From positions 124,001-188,000 of the forward strand of contig NZ_JHXD01000001.1 in assembly GCF_000687715.1 (NCBI RefSeq): a DNA stretch of 64,000 nt, written 5' to 3'. Both the position numbers and the translations under genes were made by a program. The notes beneath the pieces are model-generated. The model was not told the DNA's origin. It made no database searches and worked only from the letters and a program-made list of their open reading frames with translations. How positions within the stretch are numbered: position 1 is the stretch's first letter; each line of letters begins with the position of its first letter. Source of the stretch: Xylanibacter ruminicola Ga6B6 (GTDB lineage: Bacteria > Bacteroidota > Bacteroidia > Bacteroidales > Bacteroidaceae). Shown here piece after piece: positions 32,853 through 41,835 of the stretch.

Positions 32853-33964
32853 CGGCCAATGTATTTCACGTATTCACATGCGGCCAGCAGGAAGGCACCA
32901 ACACCAAAGTTGGCCTGCGAGTTGGCATCTACTGTCTGTCCGGGAATAGCGCGCTCGCCAATGGGTTGTACGTAACCCACCTTACCGTCCTTCTGCAGGG
33001 CGATAGTGGTGAGATAGTTCCACGCCTTATCGATGGTGGGGGCAAACTCCTTCTTCGACAGATAGCCGTGATTAACGCCCCACAACAAGCCGTAGCAGAA
33101 GAAGGCTGTACCGCTGGTTTCGTAGCCAGGCGCCTGCTCTGGGTCCATCATCGAACGGGTCCAGTGGCCCTGTGGCTGCTGCAACTTCTTCACGCCGCGT
33201 GCCAGATTTACGTACTTCTCAACAAAGAACGGCTGACGGACGTAGGTCTCGGGCATATCCTGCAGCACCTTGGCCAAGCCGGCCAGCACCCAACCATCGC
33301 CACGTGCCCAGAAGTCCTTCTTGCCCTTGGCTGTTTTGTGCTTGGGATAGATGTATTTACCATCGCGGAAGTACAGTCCTGTCTCCTTGTCGAGCATGAT
33401 ACTGTCGCTATAGCAGATGTTTTCGTAGAGTTTGCGCAGATACTTGGTGTCACCGGTCAGCTTGTACATCTTGGTGAGTGTAGGCATCACCATGTAGAGC
33501 GCGTCGGCCCACCACCAGTAGTCGTTGGCTTTCGATTCGGCCTCATAGCTCATCACCTCCTTGGCGCGTGCTATCTTCTTCTCGTCGGGTTGCAGGTTGT
33601 ACAAATCGATGTACGTCTGGAAGCAGATCTGCCAGTCGCCAAACAGTACATAGTCCTGTCCCTCACCGTAGTTCTTGTATTTCCAGTTGGCGGGGTTGGG
33701 TTCGGTGGCACCTTTCCACTGGTTGTGTTCCGCCCAGCGAATACTGTAGTCCAGCATCTGCTTATCCTGCAACAACTTGTAAACCTCCATATTACCTGTA
33801 TGGTAGGCGGCGTTGTCCCAGAAAGAGCGCACCTCGGCCGGATTATTGGTCTGCCAGTAGGTGTTAACCAAGCGTATCATGTCCTTTACCTCGTCGGTAG
33901 TCCATCGCTTGGCCTGAACCATCATGGTGCTCAGCAAACATGCCAATAATAATAGTTTTCTCAT
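32849..33964 (-). CDS. GH105-type unsaturated glucuronyl/galacturonyl hydrolase
   Basis: The 371-residue protein has a signal peptide (to about residue 18) and an (alpha/alpha)6 barrel of the YteR/GH105 type. Typical segments are YHTGNMEVYKLL, YGEGQDYVLFGDWQ, the catalytic-site DYWWWADALYM (Asp154), KKDFWARGDGWVLAGL and ETSGTAFFCYGLLWG. These enzymes hydrate the 4,5-unsaturated uronyl group left by a lyase and release it. It should act on products of the next gene. It is first of four genes joined by three 4-nt overlaps, starting 115 bp after SusD. Confidence 0.92.
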   Translation of the reverse strand: MRKLLLLACLLSTMMVQAKRWTTDEVKDMIRLVNTYWQTNNPAEVRSFWDNAAYHTGNMEVYKLLQDKQMLDYSIRWAEHNQWKGATEPNPANWKYKNYGEGQDYVLFGDWQICFQTYIDLYNLQPDEKKIARAKEVMSYEAESKANDYWWWADALYMVMPTLTKMYKLTGDTKYLRKLYENICYSDSIMLDKETGLYFRDGKYIYPKHKTAKGKKDFWARGDGWVLAGLAKVLQDMPETYVRQPFFVEKYVNLARGVKKLQQPQGHWTRSMMDPEQAPGYETSGTAFFCYGLLWGVNHGYLSKKEFAPTIDKAWNYLTTIALQKDGKVGYVQPIGERAIPGQTVDANSQANFGVGAFLLAACEYVKYIGR

Positions 33965-33991
33965 AGAGTCCGTTTTTACTTGTTTTTGTTG

Positions 33992-34026
33992 AAAAAGGGG
34001 CAGCCTAAAGAATGATAGACCGCCCC
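33992..34026 (-). terminator. Terminator or attenuator between SusD and the GH105 operon
   Basis: On the minus strand GGGGCGGTC pairs with GGCTGCCCC (two G-U pairs), followed by TTTTT. Partial read-through would make transporter expression higher than enzyme expression. No clear promoter lies between this hairpin and the GH105 start. Confidence 0.65.
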
Positions 34027-34079
34027 CTCCACCTTAGAAATACTAACAAATTACCATAATTAATGTATGAACAGCCTAA

Positions 34080-36110
34080 TTAATTTGCTGATTCTTCGTC
34101 AGCTACAGCCTCTTCCCAACTTGTCCACATAGGAATAGTGTCGCTATAGCCATCGTAACCGAAGTTCTGACGCAGCTGTCCCTTGTTGTTGGCTGTGATA
34201 GCAGAGTTTGGAACAGGCCAGAACAGGTTGTGCTTATTGACCTTGTATTCGAATGTCTGGTTGCCCTGCTGGCCTTTGCCGTAAGGACGATTGAATACAT
34301 TATAGATTGTGCAGCGACGATACCAATAGCTACCGCCATTCAAATCGGTACCTTCCTGCTTGTCCCATGTATTGAGGTCGTAAGTATTACCCCATTCGTC
34401 AGCTACACCGCTACGAGCCAGACACCAGCTGACACGTACCATTTCGGCCTGTCGGAACTCCTCCAGATACAGCTCGCGTGCACGCTCTGCCATGATGTCG
34501 CCAATGTTTACAGTTGCGTACATCTTCTTGGCATTTGCGCGTTTGCGTACGGCATTCACGTCTTCTGCAGCGCCAGCAGCATTTTTCTGATAGAGTCGAG
34601 CCTCTGCACGCAACAGGTAGGTTTCTGCCAAGCGGAAGAGATACATGTCGCCATTAGCTCCTTTACCAGATGCACCCTGGAACTGGTTTGCACCCATGTT
34701 GTTTTCATTAGGTGTATCCAAGATATAGAGTTGGTACAGTGGTGTAGGATACCAACTACGGATTGTATCAGAGCAAAGAATGTCGCCTTTGTGTACAAGA
34801 ACCTTCGATGGATTTGAGGGATCTACATAATCTTCTGTGGCATAAAGCTGATAATTCTTACCGTAGAAATCAGACTTCTTGTTGTTGTACTTAAAGTCTT
34901 CCATCTCCATCCAGTTACCAACTTCGCGGTTGTGGCGTAGGTCTTGCCAGTCAGTCTCTCCATCGTAGTTCCAGATGGTCTTGTTATAATAGTAAGAAGT
35001 ACGGTTTACAGCAATACCACGTCCGGCAGCGCGTACCCAGTCGAGTTCTGCATTGTAGTCACCGTTATTACGTGCAATGTTCTGTCCAGGACCGCCAAGT
35101 CCATGAGGATCGCGGATGATACCGTTGCTCCAGTGGGCAAAGCAGGCGCGCATAACATTATAGGTAGTGAAATCCTGATCGTTAGAGTTTGAGATCATCA
35201 TGATGGTCTCCTTGTTGGCTGGATCGGCGATATTTGGTGTGCGATGCAAATCCCAAACAACATTACGAGTAACTTTCCATGTACTCTCTGCACCCGAAGG
35301 CTGCCATGTACCAAAGTTCTCAGTCATCAACTTCAAACCATGATTGTTAATCAGGTCGGTGGCCATAGCTTCGGCCTTTGCATATTCGCCTACTACGAGG
35401 TAGCACTTAACCAACAGATGCATGCAGCCTTCCTGATTTACCTGACCTACATATGACATTTTGGCTTGTGCAGGAACATGCTGAACAGCAAATTCCAAAT
35501 CGTGTACCAGCATCTTGAAGATAGCTTCCTTGCTGGTTGATGTATAGTTGCGCTTAGGCACACTAATCAGTTTCGTTACCAAAGGAATATCGCCGAACTG
35601 CAAAGCCAGGTTGTAGTAAGCGTATGCACGATGGAAGTAAGCGCGACCTTTATAGGCATCACGAGTAGCATCGTCTAGACCTTTTACTTGATCAATGTAT
35701 GAAAGAATGGTATTGGCATATTTTACCATGCTGAATCCCTGATCCCAGAAACGCTGCATATAGTTGCCGTCACCACCGCCTGCCATACCGGATGTAGGGG
35801 TGAGCTTGGCGTCGAAGTTATCTTGGAAACCACCTCCCATATCTGTTTTGGCATACATACCAACATCCGACATGAGGTAGTTTGTGAAGATACCAACGTT
35901 GTTCCAGTTACCATCGATACGATAGGTTTTCAACTGTTTGTCGCACTGTGCCAGAGCGGCCTGCAGACCTGCCTCTGTGCTGTAGGTAGTAGCCGGTTCA
36001 TAGAATGACAATGGATCCTGCTCCAGGAAGCCGTCCGAACATCCTACCATGGTTCCCGCAAGGGCTAACATGAGTCCTCCGCGAAGTATATTGTTCTTTT
36101 TGATATTCAT
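34080..36110 (-). CDS. SusD-like surface glycan-binding lipoprotein (second pair)
   Basis: The 676-residue protein has a type II signal peptide with Cys24 in GTMVGC followed by SDGFLEQDP, and the usual SusD scaffold (GRAYFHRAYAYYNLALQFGDIPLVT; LYLEEFRQAEMVRVSW). It pairs with the SusC gene 14 nt upstream. The spacing and a terminator-like hairpin afterwards suggest SusC and SusD form the main transcript. Confidence 0.95.
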   Translation of the reverse strand: MNIKKNNILRGGLMLALAGTMVGCSDGFLEQDPLSFYEPATTYSTEAGLQAALAQCDKQLKTYRIDGNWNNVGIFTNYLMSDVGMYAKTDMGGGFQDNFDAKLTPTSGMAGGGDGNYMQRFWDQGFSMVKYANTILSYIDQVKGLDDATRDAYKGRAYFHRAYAYYNLALQFGDIPLVTKLISVPKRNYTSTSKEAIFKMLVHDLEFAVQHVPAQAKMSYVGQVNQEGCMHLLVKCYLVVGEYAKAEAMATDLINNHGLKLMTENFGTWQPSGAESTWKVTRNVVWDLHRTPNIADPANKETIMMISNSNDQDFTTYNVMRACFAHWSNGIIRDPHGLGGPGQNIARNNGDYNAELDWVRAAGRGIAVNRTSYYYNKTIWNYDGETDWQDLRHNREVGNWMEMEDFKYNNKKSDFYGKNYQLYATEDYVDPSNPSKVLVHKGDILCSDTIRSWYPTPLYQLYILDTPNENNMGANQFQGASGKGANGDMYLFRLAETYLLRAEARLYQKNAAGAAEDVNAVRKRANAKKMYATVNIGDIMAERARELYLEEFRQAEMVRVSWCLARSGVADEWGNTYDLNTWDKQEGTDLNGGSYWYRRCTIYNVFNRPYGKGQQGNQTFEYKVNKHNLFWPVPNSAITANNKGQLRQNFGYDGYSDTIPMWTSWEEAVADEESAN

Positions 36111-36124
36111 ATGATGATGATTTA

Positions 36125-39100
36125 TTAAAGTGTAACATTAAGACCGAACTGGAACTGGCGATTAGCAAAGCCTCCTGTTTCAGGATCGCCATATTCCCAA
36201 CTGTCGATAGTAAATACATTGTTGATACCAGCAGTTACGTGTACGCGCTGGATACCCCACTTATTTGTAATGTCGCGTGGGATGGTATAGCCGAGTGTGA
36301 TATTGTCAAGACGTACAAAACTGCGATTGTACACCTTCTCAATACCGGTCACTCCTGAAGGACCTACGGCATTCAAGCGTGCGTAGTCGTTGGTTGGGTT
36401 TTCTGGTGTCCAGTATTCTTTCTTGTAAGTATTACAAGTCTGTGTAAACATAGAACCAGAGTTGTCGCCATTCAACCAGTAGCCAGCGCGGCTCTTATGA
36501 CCCATGTAGCTGTACATTGAGAAAGAGAATGTGAAATCCTTATACTGGAAGTCATTGCGCATATTCCAATAGATTGGTGGCTGAGTGGTGCCATGGTATA
36601 CGCGATCCTTGTCATTATAAACAGGAACACGAGTACCATCTTCCAGAATCTTATCGTCTTCAGTATATACGTTAACAACCTTTGGATCACCAGGCTTCTG
36701 GTTTACCAGAGCAGCCTGCTCGGCTTCGTCAGCCTGCCAAATGCCATCGGTCTTCCAGTACCAGATTTCGCCGATAGGTTTGCCGATGAACCAACCATTA
36801 CTGGTATCGTCCATTTCCTTGCCGTCCTCGTCATACTCATAGTAAAGATGCTTGATCTTATTCTTGTTGTAAGAGAATCCGAGTGAGGTGCTCCACTTGA
36901 AGTCTTTAGTGTCAATATTTCTTGAGTTCAGTGTAATTTCGAAACCAGTATTGGTAACCTCACCGAGGTTTGTTGTGATGCTGCCGAAACCGGTGAAGTT
37001 AGGTAGGCGCTGAGCCATGATCATATCGTGAGTCTTCTTGTGGTAGAAGTCAATGCTACCAGAGAGGCGCTTGTTAAGTACGGCAAAGTCGAGACCGAAG
37101 TTCCACGATGAGGTCTTTTCCCATTCCAGGTTAGGATTACCCAGACGGTTAACGCTCAATGCATTCAGCACTTCTTGTGATGTTGAACCGTACTTGTAAT
37201 AAGCATACAAGCCGCCATTCGACAAGTTAGAAAGAGCCAGGTAAGTGTCGCTAAGCGAACGGTTACCATTTGTACCATAGCTCAAACGAACCTTAGCCAT
37301 ATCCAACCATTTCCAATCCTGAGCGAACTTCTCCTCCGAGAGAATCCAGCTAGTACCTAATGACCAGAAGTTAGCCCATGGATTGTTCTGTCCGAATGCA
37401 GAATAACCATCGCGACGTACAGTAGCGGTAATCATATAGCGATCCATGAATCCATAGAACAAACGTCCCAGATAGGCCGATGCTGTATAGTGGGTATCGT
37501 TGGTAGAGAACGAACTCTGCTCTTTATTGGCACCAGAAATATAGTGGAAACCAAGAACATCTGTAGGGGTGATGTTGCGTGCAGAGATATTATCGCTCCA
37601 ATAACGATTCTCTTCTGCTTCCTGAACTAAAGTAACAGTAACATGATGAAGGTCGGCAAATGTGCGATCCCATGTCAGTGTATTGTTCAAGTTCCAGTTG
37701 AATGTCTTTGAAGAGTTACGGTTTACACCGCGTGTAGCAGGGTCGCTGTTTGGCAGTTCTGCCGACATGTGATAACGATCGTAGAACCACTGGTAGCGTG
37801 GAGCAATATTGAACTGGTAGGTAATGCCGAATGGCAGGGTTACTTTAGCATTGAAGATGGTGTTCAGTACAGTATAACCTTTCTCAAGACCGATATACTG
37901 CTGCTGGAAGTGATAGTTGTAACCTCCGTTTGTTGGGTTACCAGTACGGGGGTACTGTATCTCGTTGCCGTTTTCATCATATCGTGAAGCATATGGTGAT
38001 TCACGAAGCTGGTTATCGTCCCAGTAGTTGCTGCCAAGGGGAACTGCCTGAGATTCATCGCTACGATCCTGGAAGTTTACGTTGGCACCAACTTCCAACC
38101 AGTCGGTAATCTTAGCGTTCAACTTCATGTTTGCGCGATATGCATGGTAATTGTCTCCCTGGATAGCACCCTGATTCTTCAGATAACCAAATCCTAAATA
38201 GTAGTTTACACGATCGGTAGCACCTGAAATGCTGGCATTGTAGTCCTGATTGAAACCGGTACGGAAGGTAGCATCCTCCCAGTTGTATGTCTTACCTGCC
38301 AGGAAGTTCTCCATAACGAGGGCTGCGTCAGCGTCAAAGCCCATACGACGTGCATAGAGGCTCAGCATCGACTCGCCTGCCTGCAATGTCTTTGGACCAT
38401 TGCTGGCCCACTGGTCCTGCGAAATACCATATTGACTGATATTGTTGAAGTTATCATAGTAACCAGTAGGAATACCGCTGTCTTTACCATAGTAGCCCCA
38501 TGTGCCATCCTCGCGATAACCATATGTCTGAGCCTTATACCAGTCCTCGCGGTAGGTCATATACTCGCTGGCATTGAATACATCGCGGTATGCAGCTTTC
38601 GTGTTGGCTGCCAAGTTCATGCTTACATTAATGATGGGCTTACCTTCCTTACCTTTTTTGGTAGTAATAATGATAACACCACTGGCAGCCTTGGCACCAT
38701 AGATAGCAGCCGACGAAGCATCCTTCAGTACATCAATCTGTTCGATGTCGTCAGGGTTGATCTCTGAGAGTTCACCTGCAAACTGCATGCCGTCAAGGAT
38801 AATCAGTGGTGAATTATGAGAGCCATCTGTATAGAGTGAATTCTGTCCACGCAGCTGGATGCTGGCGCCAGAACCCTTGGCTGAAGAATCGAAGCCAATC
38901 TGAAGTCCAGGTGTGCCACGCAGAAGGTCCTGTACACTACCAGGGTTTTGGTCAGCGAGTTTGCTGGGGTCAATCTGAACAACAGAACCGGTCAGGTCCT
39001 TCTTGCGCATTGTTCCATAACCAACTACAACAACCTCTTGCAGGGTTTCTGCATCTTCCTCGATAGTAATGTTAAGGGTCTGACCATTTCTGTAGGCTAC

Positions 39101-39406
39101 CTCTTTGGTTTTGAAACCGACATATGATACAATAATAGTACCATTAGATGGGATGCCTTTTAATTCAAAGTTTCCATCGAAATCGGTAACTGTTCCTGCT
39201 TTCTCGGCATTTTTTACTTTTACGGTTGCACCAATGACTGGTTCGCCATTCTTCTCAACAACCTGACCTTTCACAACTCCGCTTTGCTGCGTAGCCTGAA
39301 CTGCAGGTTCTGCCATTGCTGACATTGGGAACGAAATCATTCCTGCTGCCAACGCCATCACAAAACATAGTTTGCGGGATGGATTTGTTAAATTAGCATA
39401 CTTCAT
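36125..39406 (-). CDS. SusC-like TonB-dependent outer-membrane transporter (second pair)
   Basis: The 1093-residue protein has a signal peptide (ending MSAMAEP), a carboxypeptidase-D-like domain (GVVKGQVVEKNGEPVIGATV), the hinge LQEVVVVGYGTMRKKDLTGSV, plug (IQLRGQNSLYTDG; IDVLKDASSAAIYGAKAASGVIIITTKKG) and a barrel ending FQFGLNVTL. It differs clearly from the SusC at 23459, so the locus should handle two ligands or two sizes. Its upstream region shares a 75-bp pattern with the GH43 promoter, so both are probably under one regulator. Confidence 0.95.
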   Translation of the reverse strand: MKYANLTNPSRKLCFVMALAAGMISFPMSAMAEPAVQATQQSGVVKGQVVEKNGEPVIGATVKVKNAEKAGTVTDFDGNFELKGIPSNGTIIVSYVGFKTKEVAYRNGQTLNITIEEDAETLQEVVVVGYGTMRKKDLTGSVVQIDPSKLADQNPGSVQDLLRGTPGLQIGFDSSAKGSGASIQLRGQNSLYTDGSHNSPLIILDGMQFAGELSEINPDDIEQIDVLKDASSAAIYGAKAASGVIIITTKKGKEGKPIINVSMNLAANTKAAYRDVFNASEYMTYREDWYKAQTYGYREDGTWGYYGKDSGIPTGYYDNFNNISQYGISQDQWASNGPKTLQAGESMLSLYARRMGFDADAALVMENFLAGKTYNWEDATFRTGFNQDYNASISGATDRVNYYLGFGYLKNQGAIQGDNYHAYRANMKLNAKITDWLEVGANVNFQDRSDESQAVPLGSNYWDDNQLRESPYASRYDENGNEIQYPRTGNPTNGGYNYHFQQQYIGLEKGYTVLNTIFNAKVTLPFGITYQFNIAPRYQWFYDRYHMSAELPNSDPATRGVNRNSSKTFNWNLNNTLTWDRTFADLHHVTVTLVQEAEENRYWSDNISARNITPTDVLGFHYISGANKEQSSFSTNDTHYTASAYLGRLFYGFMDRYMITATVRRDGYSAFGQNNPWANFWSLGTSWILSEEKFAQDWKWLDMAKVRLSYGTNGNRSLSDTYLALSNLSNGGLYAYYKYGSTSQEVLNALSVNRLGNPNLEWEKTSSWNFGLDFAVLNKRLSGSIDFYHKKTHDMIMAQRLPNFTGFGSITTNLGEVTNTGFEITLNSRNIDTKDFKWSTSLGFSYNKNKIKHLYYEYDEDGKEMDDTSNGWFIGKPIGEIWYWKTDGIWQADEAEQAALVNQKPGDPKVVNVYTEDDKILEDGTRVPVYNDKDRVYHGTTQPPIYWNMRNDFQYKDFTFSFSMYSYMGHKSRAGYWLNGDNSGSMFTQTCNTYKKEYWTPENPTNDYARLNAVGPSGVTGIEKVYNRSFVRLDNITLGYTIPRDITNKWGIQRVHVTAGINNVFTIDSWEYGDPETGGFANRQFQFGLNVTL

Positions 39407-39486
39407 TTGTTAATGTTTTAAGTTTATTATAATTGTTAATAATTGAATAGTTCTTCCTTCTCTGGGATAGGTTCGAATTTTCGGGT

Positions 39487-39552
39487 GCAAAGATACGAAG
39501 GTTGATATAAATCAAGGGTTAAAATGCGTGAATTTAGGGGAACAAATCGTTA
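39487..39552 (-). promoter_or_regulatory. SusC promoter with putative AraC-type operator
   Basis: The -7 box TATCTTTGC lies on the minus strand at 39495-39487. Upstream of it are the dyad TTGATATAAATCAA (39502-39515) and TTTAGGGGAACAAATCGTTA (39533-39552), the latter touching the GH43 stop codon. Both elements recur at matching distance upstream of GH43 (41718-41731 and 41748-41768). They are the best candidates for the binding site of the divergent AraC-type regulator. Confidence 0.75.
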
Positions 39553-41670
39553 ATTTTCCCCTAATTCACTAAGATTCCACGCATCACGCCAGCTGATGAC
39601 GGGTTTTCCGTTCTCAAAATCGATAGGCAACCAGATGTAACGGGCATCGCTTGGATGCTTGGGTCGCCAGATGTCGGCCATAAAGATAAAGCCTTTGCCG
39701 TAGGGCAGGACATAGGTCGATTGTCCTTCGAAGGTGATTTCGGCCTTTGGACCTACACAAGGTGTGGGGTGCTGAGTCCAAGGTCCCCAGATGCTGGGTG
39801 CCGAGAACATACGTGCCTCGTTAGGAGCCCAACCGGTGCAACCCGAGGTAATCATCCAGTAGGTACCATCCTTCTTAAAGATGGCAGGTGCCTCGTTCTG
39901 GCCGCCAGGAGCCACGCGGGTATATTTGCCTGAGTGGTGCAGGTAGTCGCCTGTCAGTTCGGCAATATGCAGTGTCAGGTTATCCTCCGATGAGAATATG
40001 TGATAGGCTTTGCCATCATCATCTACATAAAGTGTCATATCGCGAGCCATCTGACCTGTACCGAAGTCGCGTTTCAGGAACAGGCCCTGCTTGATAGCCT
40101 CCATCCAGGTGGGTGTCCACCATTTCTTGAAATTGTCGGCATTCAGGGTGTCGAGTGTAGCCAACTCCTGCTGTCCGAACTCTACAGGGTAGGTGCCTGC
40201 GTTGGCGCGCTGCGAGTACAGAAACTTATAAGGTCCTTCGGGTTTGTCGCTTACAGCCACACCGTAGCGGGCAGCGCTGTAGCCCTTGCCTTTCAGCTCC
40301 AGGTGGAACCACATGCAGAATTTCTTGGTTACCTTATTATATATAACCTTGGGGCGCTCCAGCACACAACCGCGGGTAATATCGCTGCGGCGGTCGTCGC
40401 TCACGTAGAGGGCAACGCCACGGTTCTGCCAGTTCATCAGATCTTTAGATGAGTAGCACTGCACACCAATCATAGCCGATGAGGTGGTGTCGCACTTGTT
40501 CTCGCCAAACCAGTAGTAGGTGTCGCCATACTTCATGATACCACCGCCATGGGCGTTGATATGACGCCCGCTTGCATCGGGCCAGATTTCACCCGAGCGA
40601 ATCATCTTGGCTTTCTTCTGCTGGTTGTTCCAGTAGTTTTCGATACGCTTAGCCTCGGCCTTGGTGATATGAATCACGCTTCCGTGTTTGGGCGATGAGA
40701 AATTGGCAGCCTTCATCACACCCTCATTAAATCGACCCAGAGGCTTGAAGGTCTTGAAGTCGCTGGTCTCAACAAATCCGAAGTTATGAGGGTTCACGCT
40801 GTAGATATCGTACATCACCACCCATTTCTTCTGTCCGATGCGCTTCCATACGTTTGGCGCCTCGCAACCACGGTTCTCGCCGTCGATCTGCTCGGCGTGA
40901 TAATCGTTGAAATGGTTAATTTTGTCGCTAATCATGTACTTGATGCCGCCAGGATTCTCCTGAGCCACATAGCTCATAAAGTAACGACCGTCGGGCATGG
41001 GACAGATATCGGCATCCAGTACCTGAATCTTATCGTCGGGATACTCAAACAGCAACTGGGGCTCGGTCTCAAGTGTAGTAAACTCCTCGTTGGCGTAACT
41101 ATAGTATAGTTTCGTGCGCCCGCCCGCGTGTTGTCTGATGGTAAAGTAAACCATAGGCTTGCCCACGGCAGGATCCCAGATGGTCTGAGGTGCCCAGGCA
41201 CAACCGATTTTACCGAACTTCTCGGGGAACAGTTTATCTATACGTGCCTCGTGGTGGGTCCAGTGTATCAGGTCGTCGCTGGCCATCAGCACCAGTCCGC
41301 GGTTGTTACCCCAGCCAAACTCGTCGGGGCGTTCCCACTGGGTGGCGCGCAATCCCATCTCCTTACCGAACACATGCAGGTCGGTCATGGCAATGTAGAA
41401 TTTGCCATTGGGAGCACGGTAGATATGAGGATCGCGTATGCCTCGCTGGTCGGCAATAGAGTCGCCGGCAATAATGGGCTCGCCATTGTTAACAGCTGTA
41501 AACGTGTAGCCATCGTAGCTGATGGCCATAAACAGCGAGTGGGTTGGATCGTTGAAATACGTAAACAGATAGGCACCCATATCCTTTTCGGTGAGCGCTT
41601 TCTTGGCTTTGGCATCGGTCTGAGCCACAAAGGCCAGCAATAGTGATGCAATGAAAAGTACTTTCTTCAT
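39550..41670 (-). CDS. Secreted two-domain GH43-like glycosidase
   Basis: The product has 706 residues from ATG 41670, which gives a clean signal peptide MKKVLFIASLLLAFVAQTDA; an earlier in-frame start lies in the leader. It holds two five-bladed propeller domains. The first (about 25-340) has DQRGIRDPHIYR (Asp80), VLDADICPMPDG and GCEAPNVWK, fitting the Asp/Asp/Glu set of GH43. The second (about 345-706) has WPDASGRHINAHGGGIMKYGDTYYWFGENK, typical of GH43 subfamilies acting on arabinan or galactan side chains, and APAIFKKDGTYWMITSGCTG. Arabinofuranosidase or galactosidase activity is possible but unproven. It is divergent from the propeller-AraC regulator and upstream of SusC. Confidence 0.88.
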   Translation of the reverse strand: MKKVLFIASLLLAFVAQTDAKAKKALTEKDMGAYLFTYFNDPTHSLFMAISYDGYTFTAVNNGEPIIAGDSIADQRGIRDPHIYRAPNGKFYIAMTDLHVFGKEMGLRATQWERPDEFGWGNNRGLVLMASDDLIHWTHHEARIDKLFPEKFGKIGCAWAPQTIWDPAVGKPMVYFTIRQHAGGRTKLYYSYANEEFTTLETEPQLLFEYPDDKIQVLDADICPMPDGRYFMSYVAQENPGGIKYMISDKINHFNDYHAEQIDGENRGCEAPNVWKRIGQKKWVVMYDIYSVNPHNFGFVETSDFKTFKPLGRFNEGVMKAANFSSPKHGSVIHITKAEAKRIENYWNNQQKKAKMIRSGEIWPDASGRHINAHGGGIMKYGDTYYWFGENKCDTTSSAMIGVQCYSSKDLMNWQNRGVALYVSDDRRSDITRGCVLERPKVIYNKVTKKFCMWFHLELKGKGYSAARYGVAVSDKPEGPYKFLYSQRANAGTYPVEFGQQELATLDTLNADNFKKWWTPTWMEAIKQGLFLKRDFGTGQMARDMTLYVDDDGKAYHIFSSEDNLTLHIAELTGDYLHHSGKYTRVAPGGQNEAPAIFKKDGTYWMITSGCTGWAPNEARMFSAPSIWGPWTQHPTPCVGPKAEITFEGQSTYVLPYGKGFIFMADIWRPKHPSDARYIWLPIDFENGKPVISWRDAWNLSELGEN

Positions 41671-41702
41671 TTTCTTACAAGTTAGTGTTTGGTTTTGCAG
41701 GT

Positions 41703-41814
41703 GCAAAGGTACGATAATTGATTTATATCAACGTCCCAACATCGTTATTTAGGGGGAACAAATTGTTATTTTTGCGATTTCCTTTGATGATTCACAAAAG
41801 TTTCGTATCTTTGC
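41703..41814. promoter_or_regulatory. Divergent promoter region of GH43 and the propeller-AraC regulator
   Basis: The GH43 -7 box TACCTTTGC lies on the minus strand at 41711-41703 and the regulator's -7 box TATCTTTGC on the plus strand at 41806-41814. TTTAGGGGGAACAAATTGTTA (41748-41768) lies almost exactly midway, 37-38 bp from each. The dyad TTGATTTATATCAA (41718-41731) is the exact reverse complement of the one before SusC. One regulator could control both directions from this central site. Confidence 0.75.
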
Positions 41815-41835
41815 AACCGTAATTGCAACTAACTA

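Noticed and set aside
32828-33949. A 373-codon plus-strand frame opposite the GH105 gene
   Set aside because: GH105 motifs, signal peptide and operon overlaps support the minus strand; the plus-strand product has no motifs.
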